A stretch of 64,000 bases of DNA. Source: Sinorhizobium meliloti (lineage in GTDB: Bacteria > Pseudomonadota > Alphaproteobacteria > Rhizobiales > Rhizobiaceae). The position numbers and the translations under genes are program-made. Under the pieces are notes generated by a model. That model searched no databases, was not told the DNA's origin, and saw only the letters and a list, made by a program, of their open reading frames with translations. Below are positions 52,951-61,755 of this stretch, in pieces. How positions within the stretch are numbered: the first letter of the stretch is position 1; every line of letters begins with the position of its first letter. The stretch covers positions 404,230 through 468,229 of the forward strand of contig NZ_CP141214.1 in the NCBI RefSeq assembly GCF_035610345.1, in the 5' to 3' direction.

Positions 52951-53772
52951 TCAGGTTTTCTGCAGCGAGATCGGCTGCTTCACCGCTGCCAGATCGGGGC
53001 CGCGGACGACCCGATACCGCGCTTCAATGAGGTTATAGATGCCGAAAGCAGCAATACCGGCAGCCACGGCGATGTACAGGATCGAGCCGAACGGCAGTTG
53101 TCGAAGCCACTCCAGGGCATCGCTCATGCTGCCAGCCTGTTCCGGGTCAACCCGGAATCCGGCATAGGCGAACAGGATGCCGATAATCACAAAGACAGCG
53201 CCACGCGCGACGAGGCCGTAAATGCAGATTGAGGTAAGGACGCGGTTCCGGTCGGGAATGCGGAGATATCGCTCGAACTTTCGTGTGAGGCCTTTGTACG
53301 CGGTGACGACCCCACCGACGATGAAGCCGATCCCGACCGCGATCGCCAGGTACGAGCCGAACGGCTTCGACATGATCCATTCCGCCAGCCCTTTCTCGCC
53401 AGATTCCTGGTTTCCACTTGCAAGAAATAGTGCATGTCCGAGGGAGTAGCCGGCCAGCCCAAGGTACACTACGGCGCTGCCGAACAGTGCACTGCGCACA
53501 GTGAGCCCCTTGCGATCGGATCCGTGGCCGTCACTATCCGCAAGGGACTGGGCCAATCTCCAGGCGACGAACCCGAGCAGGCCGAGCCCGATCAATCCGA
53601 CCCAGACCCGGCCGAAGGGCTGTCCGAGCAGCGTCAAGAGCGCTGACTTCATTTCGGGCCGACCGCCTGTCACTCCGGAGAAAAGAGCGAGTCCGGCAAC
53701 GAGAAGGAATACGACACCACGGGCCGTGTAGCCTGCTTTCGCAAGTAGGCCAAAACGAAATCTTGAGGGCAT
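52951..53772 (-). CDS. DUF1206 membrane protein
   Basis: A 273-residue protein built of three repeats of about 85 residues, each with two hydrophobic helices: LAKAGYTARGVVFLLVAGLA, RSALFGSAVVYLGLAGYSLG and SICIYGLVARGAVFVIIGIL start the repeats, each followed by WxxxxQPFGxxxL-like turns (LLGQPFGRVWVGLIG, MSKPFGSYLAIAVG, RQLPFGSILYIAVA). This is the DUF1206 pattern; function unknown, often stress-associated. Start at the ATG at 53772, with GGAGA upstream. Confidence 0.82.
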   Translation of the reverse strand: MPSRFRFGLLAKAGYTARGVVFLLVAGLALFSGVTGGRPEMKSALLTLLGQPFGRVWVGLIGLGLLGFVAWRLAQSLADSDGHGSDRKGLTVRSALFGSAVVYLGLAGYSLGHALFLASGNQESGEKGLAEWIMSKPFGSYLAIAVGIGFIVGGVVTAYKGLTRKFERYLRIPDRNRVLTSICIYGLVARGAVFVIIGILFAYAGFRVDPEQAGSMSDALEWLRQLPFGSILYIAVAAGIAAFGIYNLIEARYRVVRGPDLAAVKQPISLQKT

Positions 53773-54121
53773 CGTGCTCTCCGCGCTCCAATTTACTTCG
53801 TCTACTAACGCACGACCTGCCGGAAGGTTGTCGCGGTTCGACCCAAGCTTTCGGCCGGCGACAGGCAAGCACCCGTTACAAGATGTTTTCGATGCCCGGG
53901 CCTTGCCCGAACAGCCGCTTGTCCTGGGAATTCTAAGGGTATTGCCGTGCGGCACTCCCCACCCTCTGTTCCTTGCCATCAATGGCTGAGACATGCCATC
54001 AAGTGTGAGACGCAAGCGGCCGCGAAGACCTTTTCAGTGCAAGCAGACATTGCAGGGCGCGCAGCAGAGGTGCGCTCGGGCGCATCTTCGTCAGGCAGGC
54101 CCACACACTTCAGGAGAACTC
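53773..54121. other. Divergent intergenic stretch
   Basis: About 350 bases between the leftward DUF1206 gene and the rightward VOC gene. I looked for EcfG promoters here on both strands and found none. No supported gene. Confidence 0.3.
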
Positions 54122-54496
54122 ATGTTTGACCATGTCAAATTCGGCGTCAGCGACTACGCAGCGAGCAAAGCGTTCTTCCTCAAGGCACTTGAACCACTCG
54201 GCGTGGCCGTAGTTTCGGAGGGTCTGCCGACGTACGGTGTCGAGCTTAGCCCAAAGGGCAAGGCTTCCTTGTGCCTGTACCAAACCGAGGAGAAGCCGGC
54301 GCATCTCCACCTGGCGTTCACAGCCGAGAATCGCCAGCAAGTCGAAGCTTTCTATTGCGCGGCTCTCGAGGCGGGTGGCAAAGACAATGGTGCTCCTGGT
54401 CTGCGCCCGAACTACCACGCGAACTACTATGCAGCTTTCGTCATCGGTCCGGACGGGCACAACATCGAAGTCGTTTGCCACGAACCTGAGGCTTAA
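54122..54496 (+). CDS. VOC (glyoxalase/bleomycin-resistance fold) protein
   Basis: A 124-residue VOC protein: MFDHVKFGVSDYAASKAFFL, KALEPLGVAVV, HLHLAFTAENRQQVEAFY and PNYHANYYAAFVIGPDGHNI, IEVVCH. The metal-ligand positions of the family (His at the first strand, Glu near IEVV) are present. It may be a small-molecule isomerase, lyase or binder. AGGAGA lies 6 bases before the ATG. It is an intact relative of the VOC remnant at 504-945. Confidence 0.82.
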   Translation: MFDHVKFGVSDYAASKAFFLKALEPLGVAVVSEGLPTYGVELSPKGKASLCLYQTEEKPAHLHLAFTAENRQQVEAFYCAALEAGGKDNGAPGLRPNYHANYYAAFVIGPDGHNIEVVCHEPEA

Positions 54497-54754
54497 TCCT
54501 GCCACCGAGAGACATCGGCAAAAGGGCTTCGCCTACCTGCGGCCGCCCTCATGCCCAACATTGAGCATCGGTTTCCGGTCCCCAAAGCCGATACGCTGGA
54601 TGAATGCCCTGACTCGGTTAGACCCTCGGTCAAACTCTCGAGTGAGGCCAAGAACTACAGCGAGACGTCAACGTCGGGCGTTCAAGGCCGGAGCGCGCTC
54701 TTGGGACAGACATCGAGGCGAACTTCGATCCGACCCCGTAACCCACTGTTCCAT

Positions 54755-55558
54755 TCACTGGGAAGGAGGGTTCCTCAAAGCCAGAAGACTGACTGAAGGC
54801 GGCGCACCGAAAGTCCGGCGGAAATCATTGCTGAAATGCGCTTGATCCGAGAAGCCCGCGGTGTGAGCGGCCGTCGTAAAGTTGCTGCCGTTCACGATCT
54901 CGCTTATGGCCACACGCATCCGGTTCCAAGCGCGGTAGCGACGAAAAGGCACACCCACCTCTCGGGTGAATACGCGCTGAAATTGTGACGGTGATAGGCC
55001 TAGGCTTTTTGCGAGCGGCGATACCGAGGTGAGCTCGTCCGAATGCGTTCGCAGGTAATCAATAGCCGCTGCTATGCGCGTGTCACGGCTTCTAGAGGCC
55101 CGTCGTGCGGAAAAGCCGAGCAAGCCCTCCAGAGCCAAGCCGGCCCATCTGGCGGCGGCACTATCCTCCCACAGCTCGCGCATAACGGAAACCTCGCCAC
55201 TGCGCCCCATGAGAACGCCGTCCACTTCCCAACTGTTGCCGGACAGCGGCACAAGTGCTTCGGTGCCGCCTTGTTTTGGTTCGATGTAAAATACCGCCAG
55301 TGGATAGCCGCCGAGATCGAGCTCGTGAAGCACACCAGCGGGAATGACCGCCGTACGGCACGAATGCCAGTGGCCCCCATGGATTCGCAACCTGAATTCG
55401 CTGTAGATTCCAGCCAGGAAGACGGGAGCGCCGTGCTGGTGGAGCCTGTTGTACTCGAGAGGTCCTACAAAGAACGTATGCATTTCATCCACGTGCCAAA
55501 AGGGGCGGGGGATGCCGTCCGGAGCAGCACGTTCATACAAGCTATCCGGTGCCGACAT
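54755..55558 (-). CDS. AraC-family regulator
   Basis: A 267-residue protein: a cupin-type N-terminal sensor (FFVGPLEYNRLHQHGAPVFL, HELDLGGYPLAVFYIEP) and a C-terminal double HTH (SPLAKSLGLSPSQFQRVFTR, TAAHTAGFSDQAHFSNDFRR, TFGAPPS). A strong SD GGGAGG precedes the ATG at 55558. Divergent from the exported MBL-fold gene, which it may regulate. Confidence 0.82.
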   Translation of the reverse strand: MSAPDSLYERAAPDGIPRPFWHVDEMHTFFVGPLEYNRLHQHGAPVFLAGIYSEFRLRIHGGHWHSCRTAVIPAGVLHELDLGGYPLAVFYIEPKQGGTEALVPLSGNSWEVDGVLMGRSGEVSVMRELWEDSAAARWAGLALEGLLGFSARRASRSRDTRIAAAIDYLRTHSDELTSVSPLAKSLGLSPSQFQRVFTREVGVPFRRYRAWNRMRVAISEIVNGSNFTTAAHTAGFSDQAHFSNDFRRTFGAPPSVSLLALRNPPSQ

Positions 55559-55755
55559 AGCTAACCTCCCAATACTTGCGACCACCTAACCTCATCCCGA
55601 TCGCGGGACTACAGTGTAGGTGAACCTCGCAGAAATGGAATGAACCTGTGCTGGAGCGTTCCGCAGTCAGATCGGCTGCCGCGAACGCGGCTCACTGCTT
55701 CGAGCGCAGTGGGAGCTGCTCCAGCAGAGATCAGTACCCACGTGGAGGATACCGC

Positions 55756-56760
55756 ATGATGCTTCTACCCCACCTATCTCGACGACAAGTTCTGACCTCC
55801 GCCGCTTCGTTGATAGCAGCTCCGGCCATAACCGGCCTGTGCGGGTCGGCGGCACAAGGTGCTGGCATGCCACTCGGTCCGTCTATGCCGACGCACTACC
55901 GTATCAAGCTGGGAAGATTTGAAGTGACCAATATCCTCGATGCCGGCCCCGTGCTCAATGGACCTTGGCCGATCGTCGGGCAAGATCGCCCGCAGACCGA
56001 GGTTGACGAGTTGATGCGGCAAAGCCTACTGCCTGAAAGGAAATTTCGGCCGGGCTTTACCCCTACAATCGTGAACACGGGCAAAGAGCTCGTGCTCTTC
56101 GATACCGGCAACGGCGAAAACGGTTTTGTCCCACGGCCCAATGGCGGCTGGCTAGCAAACCTGTTGGGCCCGGCCGGCTTTACGCCGGAGCAGATCGACA
56201 TCGTGGTCCTGACCCATGGCCATGCTGATCATATCGGCGGCCTCATCGAGGGTGGAAGACCACTATTCCCGAACGCGCGATATGCGATCGGGGATGCGGA
56301 GTTCAATTTCTGGTCGTCGGAGGACCGTCTCGCGGCTCCTCCCAGCGACAACGAGTATGTGTCGGCAAAGCTCTTCGCCAGCAATGTCATTCCCTTGGCC
56401 GAACGTACAAGCTTTATCAAACCGGGTGGCGACGTAGTTCCCGGCATTCGTGCGGTTGAAGCCTATGGGCATACACCGGGCCACCTTGCATTTCACATCG
56501 AAAGCGAGGGCAAACAACTGCTTGTATGGGGCGATTGCGCGCATCACGAGGTAGCATCGCTTGCGCATCCCGAGTGGCACGCTTTTTTCGACATGGATAA
56601 GGCCAAGGGCGCGGAGACCCGGCGGCACATCTATGACATGGTTGCAACCGATCGGCTTCCCGTCGCCGGATACCATACGTCATTCCCCTCGCTCGGGTTC
56701 GTTGAGCGGAAGGATAGAGGTTATCGTTGGCTGCCGATTTCCTATCAGTTCAGCTTATAG
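55756..56760 (+). CDS. Exported metallo-beta-lactamase-fold hydrolase
   Basis: The 334-residue protein has a Tat-like leader (LSRRQVLTSAASLIAAPAI) and an MBL fold with zinc motif LTHGHADHIGG, VEAYGHTPGHLAFHIES (third His), WGDCAHHEV (Asp) and AGYHTSFPSLG (last His). It belongs to the large MBL hydrolase family of lactonases and similar enzymes, not necessarily beta-lactamases. SD GGAGGAT precedes two adjacent ATGs. Divergent from the AraC gene. Confidence 0.85.
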   Translation: MMLLPHLSRRQVLTSAASLIAAPAITGLCGSAAQGAGMPLGPSMPTHYRIKLGRFEVTNILDAGPVLNGPWPIVGQDRPQTEVDELMRQSLLPERKFRPGFTPTIVNTGKELVLFDTGNGENGFVPRPNGGWLANLLGPAGFTPEQIDIVVLTHGHADHIGGLIEGGRPLFPNARYAIGDAEFNFWSSEDRLAAPPSDNEYVSAKLFASNVIPLAERTSFIKPGGDVVPGIRAVEAYGHTPGHLAFHIESEGKQLLVWGDCAHHEVASLAHPEWHAFFDMDKAKGAETRRHIYDMVATDRLPVAGYHTSFPSLGFVERKDRGYRWLPISYQFSL

Positions 56761-57138
56761 GCTCCGTTGCAACAAGTCAGAGTGTGACCTGATTGTCTCG
56801 CATCAAGCCTACGGGCCGGGTGCCGTTACCTGATCCGTGCAGTGAGGGCTACGATGCGGCGTATGGGCCGTCCAAGGGCCGCCGACAATGCCTCGGCGGC
56901 TTCTTATATCGCGCCCGCCAGATAACATTTCTTCTATAGCGCGCGGCGTTCTCACAAATTTTTTCGTACTGGTAGTCAGGCCGGTGCAGGTCGCACATTC
57001 CACAGTGTGCATGCATTTCTGCGGCGAAGGCGCCTTCGACCGCGCCCGATCGAGGCCGGCACCGTCGGCGAAGAGCTGGCGCTAAGACCGTCTAGATAGT
57101 TCGTTCGGTGTGCGCCCAGGATACCCTCGCCCCAACCT
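56761..57138. other. Gene-free stretch
   Basis: About 380 bases downstream of the MBL-fold gene. A leftward frame at 56809-57012 with a C-x2-C pair (VECATCTG) has no clear start signal and no family I recognise. Nothing else is supported. Confidence 0.3.
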
Positions 57139-57327
57139 TCAATACCTCCACTTGGGAGCGCGCTTTGCGTTGTGAAGCAACTCGCGAGCCGTGGCAAACC
57201 GGCCGAATAGGCGGGTCAAGCGCCGTTTTTCTTCCTCGCACAAGTTTTGCCGTCGGCAGAACTCCGGCACTGACCACATTTTGGTTGCAGCCTCTGCTAT
57301 TGCGGCTTGCGGCTGAATGCGCTCCAT
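57139..57327 (-). CDS. Small hypothetical protein (62 aa)
   Basis: The ATG at 57327 has a strong SD (GGAGG, 6-base spacing). The 62-residue protein is basic and helical (MERIQPQAAIAEAATKMWSV, CRRQNLCEEEKRRLTRLFGR), ending KRAPKWRY. It could be a small nucleic-acid-binding or adaptor protein, but I recognise no domain. It reads like an intact conserved rhizobial small protein. Confidence 0.5.
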   Translation of the reverse strand: MERIQPQAAIAEAATKMWSVPEFCRRQNLCEEEKRRLTRLFGRFATARELLHNAKRAPKWRY

Positions 57328-57557
57328 AGAAATCCTCCATCCCACGAGGCGAGCACACTACCAAAGTCTAATTTAGCGACAAATAAACTAAGACATGTGC
57401 TGAGGATTTTTTCGGCAGTTGGCTTTCGGACATAATACGACGGCAGTCGCTTAGTCACAGCATCCGCATACCGCCAAAGGCTGCCAAAGGAGGCCAGGGG
57501 TCTCGGTAAAATAGAAGCGGGCTTTAAACTGACTTAGTGGTCGCAACACACCTGCCT

Positions 57558-57740
57558 CTAGCCCTTCAGGCGGCTGGCCGCTTTGTCGGCAGCGTCGCGG
57601 TCGTTGCCGTGCTGTTTGATGATGCGGCGTGCATCCGCTGCTGCGATGCCGTGTTTTCGCGCAAAGTAGTCAACCTCATACTTCTGGGTGCCCGATACCA
57701 GTCGGCGGCCAGCTACCGTCTTAGTCTTGTCGTCCGTCAT
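57558..57740 (-). CDS. DUF3606 domain protein
   Basis: The 60-residue protein begins MTDDKTKTVAGRRLVSGTQK and has YEVDYFARKHGIAAADARRI, the DUF3606 pattern: a short helical protein of unknown function, common and often multicopy in alphaproteobacteria. A GGAAGGAGG SD precedes the ATG at 57740, and an EcfG-consensus promoter sits upstream, so it is a likely general-stress gene. Confidence 0.8.
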   Translation of the reverse strand: MTDDKTKTVAGRRLVSGTQKYEVDYFARKHGIAAADARRIIKQHGNDRDAADKAASRLKG

Positions 57741-57770
57741 CTAAAGGCCTCCTTCCGTTGACTAGCAAAC

Positions 57771-57795
57771 AACGCAGACGGGAATCGCAGGTTCC
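57771..57795 (-). promoter_or_regulatory. EcfG-type general-stress promoter (full consensus)
   Basis: Minus-strand GGAAC, 16 bases, then CGTT exactly match the EcfG consensus. The -10 is 30 bases upstream of the DUF3606 start. Confidence 0.65.
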
Positions 57796-58035
57796 GTGCC
57801 CTCCCGCCATAACGACCACCACCATCAACCAAACACATCGACGCACCACCCTCGAGCGCGGGGCGATAGGGTCTTAGGCGATACGGTACGCTTTTAAGCA
57901 AATTATGTACTGGCGGATAAGTAGCCGGATTCGACGCTAACGACGGGCTTCACCCTAAGAGTGTATTAGCATTATTGCACAGTCTCAGTTGGGCTGGGGC
58001 TGTGACAATTGAAAGCGTGTAACAGGAGAGTCGAA
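57796..58035. promoter_or_regulatory. Intergenic stretch upstream of secreted protein
   Basis: This includes the leader of the secreted protein gene, with AGGAGAG at 58024-58030. I see no clear operator; AT-rich patches occur around 57895-57910 and 57960-57980. Confidence 0.3.
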
Positions 58036-58446
58036 ATGCATCTGAGGACAATTATTACCGCCGCAGCCGTCATGGGGATGACGTCCGGGGCTTATGCCGC
58101 AGTCGTTGAGGGATCAAACGTCTGCGGTGAACTGCCGAATGCCAAGTGGAGCTGGGCAATCAGCTATGGACAACCGGTTATTTCTGGCGGCGAGACATCC
58201 ACGACGATCGGTGACATTACCTACCAGGGGAACGGCAATGTCGGCAAAGCCGAGGTGACGACGATCACTGCGCCGACGATCTCAACCGCCACGGTCACCT
58301 GCACCGCCCTTAACCCGACCGGCAAGATCAACGCTGATCACTCGACAACGACGACCGTGGTCGAGACGATCGCTCCGGGCGGCACCAGCACTTTGAACGA
58401 AGTCGTCTGCAATCCCGGCGGCACCCTGCCAGCCTGCCCCCTTTGA
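58036..58446 (+). CDS. Small secreted four-cysteine protein
   Basis: A 136-residue protein with a signal peptide (MHLRTIITAAAVMGMTSGAY, cleaved after AYA). The mature part is Thr/Gly/Asn-rich and beta-like, with four Cys (about 31, 96, 125 and 134: VCGEL, VTCTAL, VVCNP, PACPL), enough for two disulfides. SD AGGAGAG. No known domain. It is followed by a palindrome and the macAB operon, so it could be exported cargo of that system, or independent. Confidence 0.6.
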   Translation: MHLRTIITAAAVMGMTSGAYAAVVEGSNVCGELPNAKWSWAISYGQPVISGGETSTTIGDITYQGNGNVGKAEVTTITAPTISTATVTCTALNPTGKINADHSTTTTVVETIAPGGTSTLNEVVCNPGGTLPACPL

Positions 58447-58458
58447 GGCCATAAGACC

Positions 58459-58480
58459 GGGGAGGCATTAATGCCTCCCC
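58459..58480 (+). terminator. Perfect 22-bp palindrome, terminator-like
   Basis: GGGGAGGCAT and its reverse complement ATGCCTCCCC flank a TA centre, 13 bases after the secreted-protein stop and 35 bases before the macA GTG. Its stability suits a terminator or attenuator, but a T-tract is lacking. It could also be a protein-binding site. Confidence 0.55.
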
Positions 58481-58514
58481 ACCCCGCCTACTTGGCACGA
58501 AAGGTCAAATCGCC

Positions 58515-59759
58515 GTGCGAAAGATACCGTCGTCGTTGTTTTCATCCGCCATTCTTGCCGGCTTCGGTTTGCTCCTGGTGCAGTCCGGTTTTCTAGGGGA
58601 CGGCACGACAATTGCCGAAGTGACGAGCCTCGTCGCCAGCGATGCTGCCAACGCAGCACCTACCGAAACGGCAGGTGCGACCGGTGGGAATGCCTTTCGT
58701 GTGACGCCTGTAACCCACCGCCCGATTGTTGAGAGTGTCCAGGCGACGGGCTCCCTCGCCCCGGTGGCACTTGTCTCGGTTAGCTCCCAGGTGTCTGGCC
58801 AGATCAAGCAGATCTATGCGGATTTCAATCACGAGGTTCGCCGGGGCGACGCGATAGCACTGATTGATCCGCTTTCCTTCGAGATCGCCGCAGAGCAGGC
58901 CGAGGCTCAGGTGGGCATCGCGCGCGCCGGGTTGAGGAAGGCCGAAGTCGCTTTGCGTGATGCGGAAGCAGATCTCGTGAGAAAGCAGGCTCTCGCCGAC
59001 CGCGGAACCGGCTCAAAGCTGGAAGAAATCAAGTCCAGAGCAACACGCGATCTCGCCTCTGCCGAAGTCGAAAACGCCAGGCATGCTCTGCTGGCCGCCG
59101 CAGCGCTGTTTAAACAGGCACGCGCTGATCTCGAACGCACCATTATCCGGTCGCCGGTGGACGGAACAATCATTCAGCGTAGCATCGAAGTCGGTCAGAC
59201 CGTCGCCGTTAGCCTTCAAGCGCCGGTGCTCTTCTCGATTGCGCAGAACCTTCGCGAAATGCAGGTCAACGCTTCGATCCCGGAGGCCGAAATCGGTCGC
59301 ATCCGCGTCGGACAGCGGCTGGAGTTCACAGTCGACTCCTACTCAGGCCACCTCTTCCACGGCGAAGTCGTGCAGATACGAAAGCAGCCGCAAGTGACCC
59401 AAAACGTCGTCACCTACACCGTGGTTGCCAGCGCCCCAAACGTCGACCTGCGGCTGCTGCCCGGCATGACCGCGACCGCGCGTATCGTTGTCAAGGAGGG
59501 CGACTCCACGCTCACCGTTCCGACGGCTGCGCTGCGCTTCCGTCCTCCCGGAGAACCGAGAAGCCTTGAATCCCGGGTGTTCGTCGAAAGGAATGGGCAC
59601 GCGGTGGCGGTACCTGTTCAGCCCGGCGCAACCGACGGCAAGTTCACGGCAATCCTGAGCGACGCGCTTACGGAGGGGGACATGGTGATAACGGGACTCG
59701 CATCGGGCCGCGAACGCGATCTGAAATCGTCCCGCGGAAGACTTGTCGGAGCATTCTGA
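58515..59759 (+). CDS. macA: MacA-type periplasmic adaptor
   Basis: A 414-residue HlyD/MacA-family adaptor: an N-terminal hydrophobic anchor (SLFSSAILAGFGLLLVQSGF), a lipoyl half (SVSSQVSGQIKQIYADFNHE, RRGDAIALIDP), a long coiled-coil hairpin (about 115-200), the second lipoyl half (IRSPVDGTIIQRSIEVGQTV) and beta-barrel and membrane-proximal domains. It starts at GTG 58515 and its stop overlaps the ATPase start (TGATG). It links the MacB pair to an outer-membrane channel, which is not encoded here. Confidence 0.85.
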   Translation: MRKIPSSLFSSAILAGFGLLLVQSGFLGDGTTIAEVTSLVASDAANAAPTETAGATGGNAFRVTPVTHRPIVESVQATGSLAPVALVSVSSQVSGQIKQIYADFNHEVRRGDAIALIDPLSFEIAAEQAEAQVGIARAGLRKAEVALRDAEADLVRKQALADRGTGSKLEEIKSRATRDLASAEVENARHALLAAAALFKQARADLERTIIRSPVDGTIIQRSIEVGQTVAVSLQAPVLFSIAQNLREMQVNASIPEAEIGRIRVGQRLEFTVDSYSGHLFHGEVVQIRKQPQVTQNVVTYTVVASAPNVDLRLLPGMTATARIVVKEGDSTLTVPTAALRFRPPGEPRSLESRVFVERNGHAVAVPVQPGATDGKFTAILSDALTEGDMVITGLASGRERDLKSSRGRLVGAF

Positions 59760-60469
59760 TGGCGATCATCCGTCTCGACCGGATCAGCAAGCGCTACGGA
59801 GTCGGCTCCATGCCTGTGCATGCTCTTCGCAACATCTCGCTCGAAATCTCTGCCGGCGATTCCGTTGCTATAATGGGAGCTTCCGGCTCCGGCAAGTCGA
59901 CGCTGCTCGGCCTTTTGGGCTGTCTCGATACGCCAACAACTGGAAGCTATCATTTGGCGGGACAGGAGGTTGGGGTGATGCCAAAGCAAGCGCTGGCGCA
60001 AACACGCTGCCGTCGAATTGGCTTCGTCTTCCAAAGCTTCAACCTGCTGCCCAGATCGACGGCCATCGAGAACGTGGAACTGCCTCTGGTTTACGCAGGT
60101 CTGCGGCCGTCGGCCCGGCGTGCCCTGGCAATGGCAGCTCTCGAGCGCGTCGGCCTCACAGATCGGACGCTCCACTATCCCAATCAACTGTCCGGCGGCC
60201 AGCAGCAGCGCGTGGCGATTGCCAGGGCGCTCGTCAATGAACCGGATCTGATCCTGGCCGACGAGCCGACCGGCGCCCTGGATAGTGCGACCGGGCGCGA
60301 AATCCTGCAGCTTCTCCATCAGGTTAACGCCCTTGGGACTACCGTCATCGTCGTTACTCACGACCGCAACGTGGCTTCCGGGATGCGCCGGACGATTACC
60401 TTAGCGGACGGGCGGATCACAGCCGACCTGCGGACGAGCACGCTAGACCGCCAGGAGGTCCTTGCATGA
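59759..60469 (+). CDS. macB: MacB-type ABC ATPase
   Basis: A 236-residue ATPase of the LolD/MacB type: Walker [10 protein letters not shown] (40-48), [19 protein letters not shown], signature [15 protein letters not shown], Walker [13 protein letters not shown] and switch THDRNVA. The ATPase and permease are separate genes, unlike E. coli MacB. It overlaps macA by 1 base and the permease by 4. Powers export through MacA. Confidence 0.85.
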   Translation: MAIIRLDRISKRYGVGSMPVHALRNISLEISAGDSVAIMGASGSGKSTLLGLLGCLDTPTTGSYHLAGQEVGVMPKQALAQTRCRRIGFVFQSFNLLPRSTAIENVELPLVYAGLRPSARRALAMAALERVGLTDRTLHYPNQLSGGQQQRVAIARALVNEPDLILADEPTGALDSATGREILQLLHQVNALGTTVIVVTHDRNVASGMRRTITLADGRITADLRTSTLDRQEVLA

Positions 60470-61698
60470 GACCGGCGGATATTTTGCGCACCGCCGCCCG
60501 TGCCCTGCGCGGCAACAGGCTGAGAAGTGCCCTGACGACGCTCGGGATCATCATCGGCGTCGCGTCCGTTGTCGTAATGGTCGCCATCGGCGCCGGAACG
60601 CAGGCTGCGATCAAGGAAGAGATTGAGAAACTCGGCGCGAGCGTCGTGATGGTCATTCCGGGATCGGCAAATGCGGCGGGAGCCAGACTTGGAGCCGGAA
60701 CACGTCCGACTCTCTCCGATGAAGACGCTGCCGTTATCAACGACGATGCGGCCGGTATCGTCGCCGCGGCTCCGAGCGTGGCGGGGGTCGCACATTTGGC
60801 GACGGCGATCGACAACTGGTCTTCTGGTGTTCACGGGGTAACGGAAGAGTATTTCACTGCACGAGACTGGGAACTGGCCGCTGGGCGCCAAATCGACGAA
60901 CAGGATGTCGAAAGTGCCGCAAAGGTTGTGATGCTCGGTGCCACGACGGCGGAGAAGATTTTCGAGGAAGCCGACCCGATCGGCCAGACCATCCGTATCA
61001 ATCACTTGCCGATGGAGGTGATCGGGCTGCTTGCGCGGAAGGGGCAAACGATGGACGGCTCGGATCTGGATGACGTGGCTCTCATTCCGCTCAGCACCGC
61101 TCGCGATCAGCTCTTCGGGCGCAGCACGGCGAAGACCAGATCCGTATCGATGATCACCGTCAAGGCAAAGGACGAACGGCGGATCGAAGAGGTTGTCGAG
61201 GAAATTCGCGATGTATTGCGGTTCCAGCATCGGCTGGCCCCCGGGCAACCCGAAGACTTCCGTATCAACAATGTCGCCGAAAGTGCGAGGGTTCAGGAAG
61301 AGTCCTCCGCTGCGCTGACGCGTCTGCTGGCGGCGATCGCCTCCGTCTCCCTATTCGTGGGGGGCATCGGCATCATGAACATCATGCTTGTCTCCGTCAC
61401 CGAACGCACCCGCGAGATCGGCATCCGCATGGCGGTCGGGGCGAAGCCGGCAATTGTCATGGCACAGTTTCTCGCTGAAGCGACCTTCTTGTCCATAGCA
61501 GGTGGCGTCGCCGGTGCCGCGATCGGTTTCGGCGGGGCAGTCTTCGCCGAACAGCAGCTCGGAATGCGGGTCGAGCTTTCGGCTGCACCGGTTCTGCTTG
61601 CCTTCTTCTTCTCGGCACTGGTTGGCCTCGTGTTTGGCCTTTATCCGGCGATCCGCGCATCGCAAAAGTCGCCGTTGGAAGCACTGCGTTATGAATAA
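60466..61698 (+). CDS. MacB-type ABC permease
   Basis: A 410-residue MacB/FtsX-family permease: helix 1 (SALTTLGIIIGVASVVVMVA), a periplasmic domain of about 220 residues (residues 45-275), then three helices (LLAAIASVSLFVGGIGIMNI, FLAEATFLSIAGGVAGAAIG, LLAFFFSALVGLVFGLYP) with TERTREIGIRMAVGA between. The MacB mechanotransmission fold is apparent. The substrate (macrolide, peptide or lipoprotein) cannot be told. Confidence 0.85.
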   Translation: MRPADILRTAARALRGNRLRSALTTLGIIIGVASVVVMVAIGAGTQAAIKEEIEKLGASVVMVIPGSANAAGARLGAGTRPTLSDEDAAVINDDAAGIVAAAPSVAGVAHLATAIDNWSSGVHGVTEEYFTARDWELAAGRQIDEQDVESAAKVVMLGATTAEKIFEEADPIGQTIRINHLPMEVIGLLARKGQTMDGSDLDDVALIPLSTARDQLFGRSTAKTRSVSMITVKAKDERRIEEVVEEIRDVLRFQHRLAPGQPEDFRINNVAESARVQEESSAALTRLLAAIASVSLFVGGIGIMNIMLVSVTERTREIGIRMAVGAKPAIVMAQFLAEATFLSIAGGVAGAAIGFGGAVFAEQQLGMRVELSAAPVLLAFFFSALVGLVFGLYPAIRASQKSPLEALRYE

Positions 61699-61755
61699 AG
61701 TATGTGACCTGCAATGCACACTCCGGCACTCACAAAGGACCCTTGGGTGGCAATG

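Noticed and set aside
55756..56760. Calling the MBL-fold protein a class B beta-lactamase
   Set aside because: The fold is shared by many hydrolases; the family pattern fits lactonase-like enzymes better, and no resistance context is present.
56809..57012. A leftward 67-codon frame with a CxxC pair
   Set aside because: No supported start signal, no family recognised, and it lies in low-complexity intergenic sequence.
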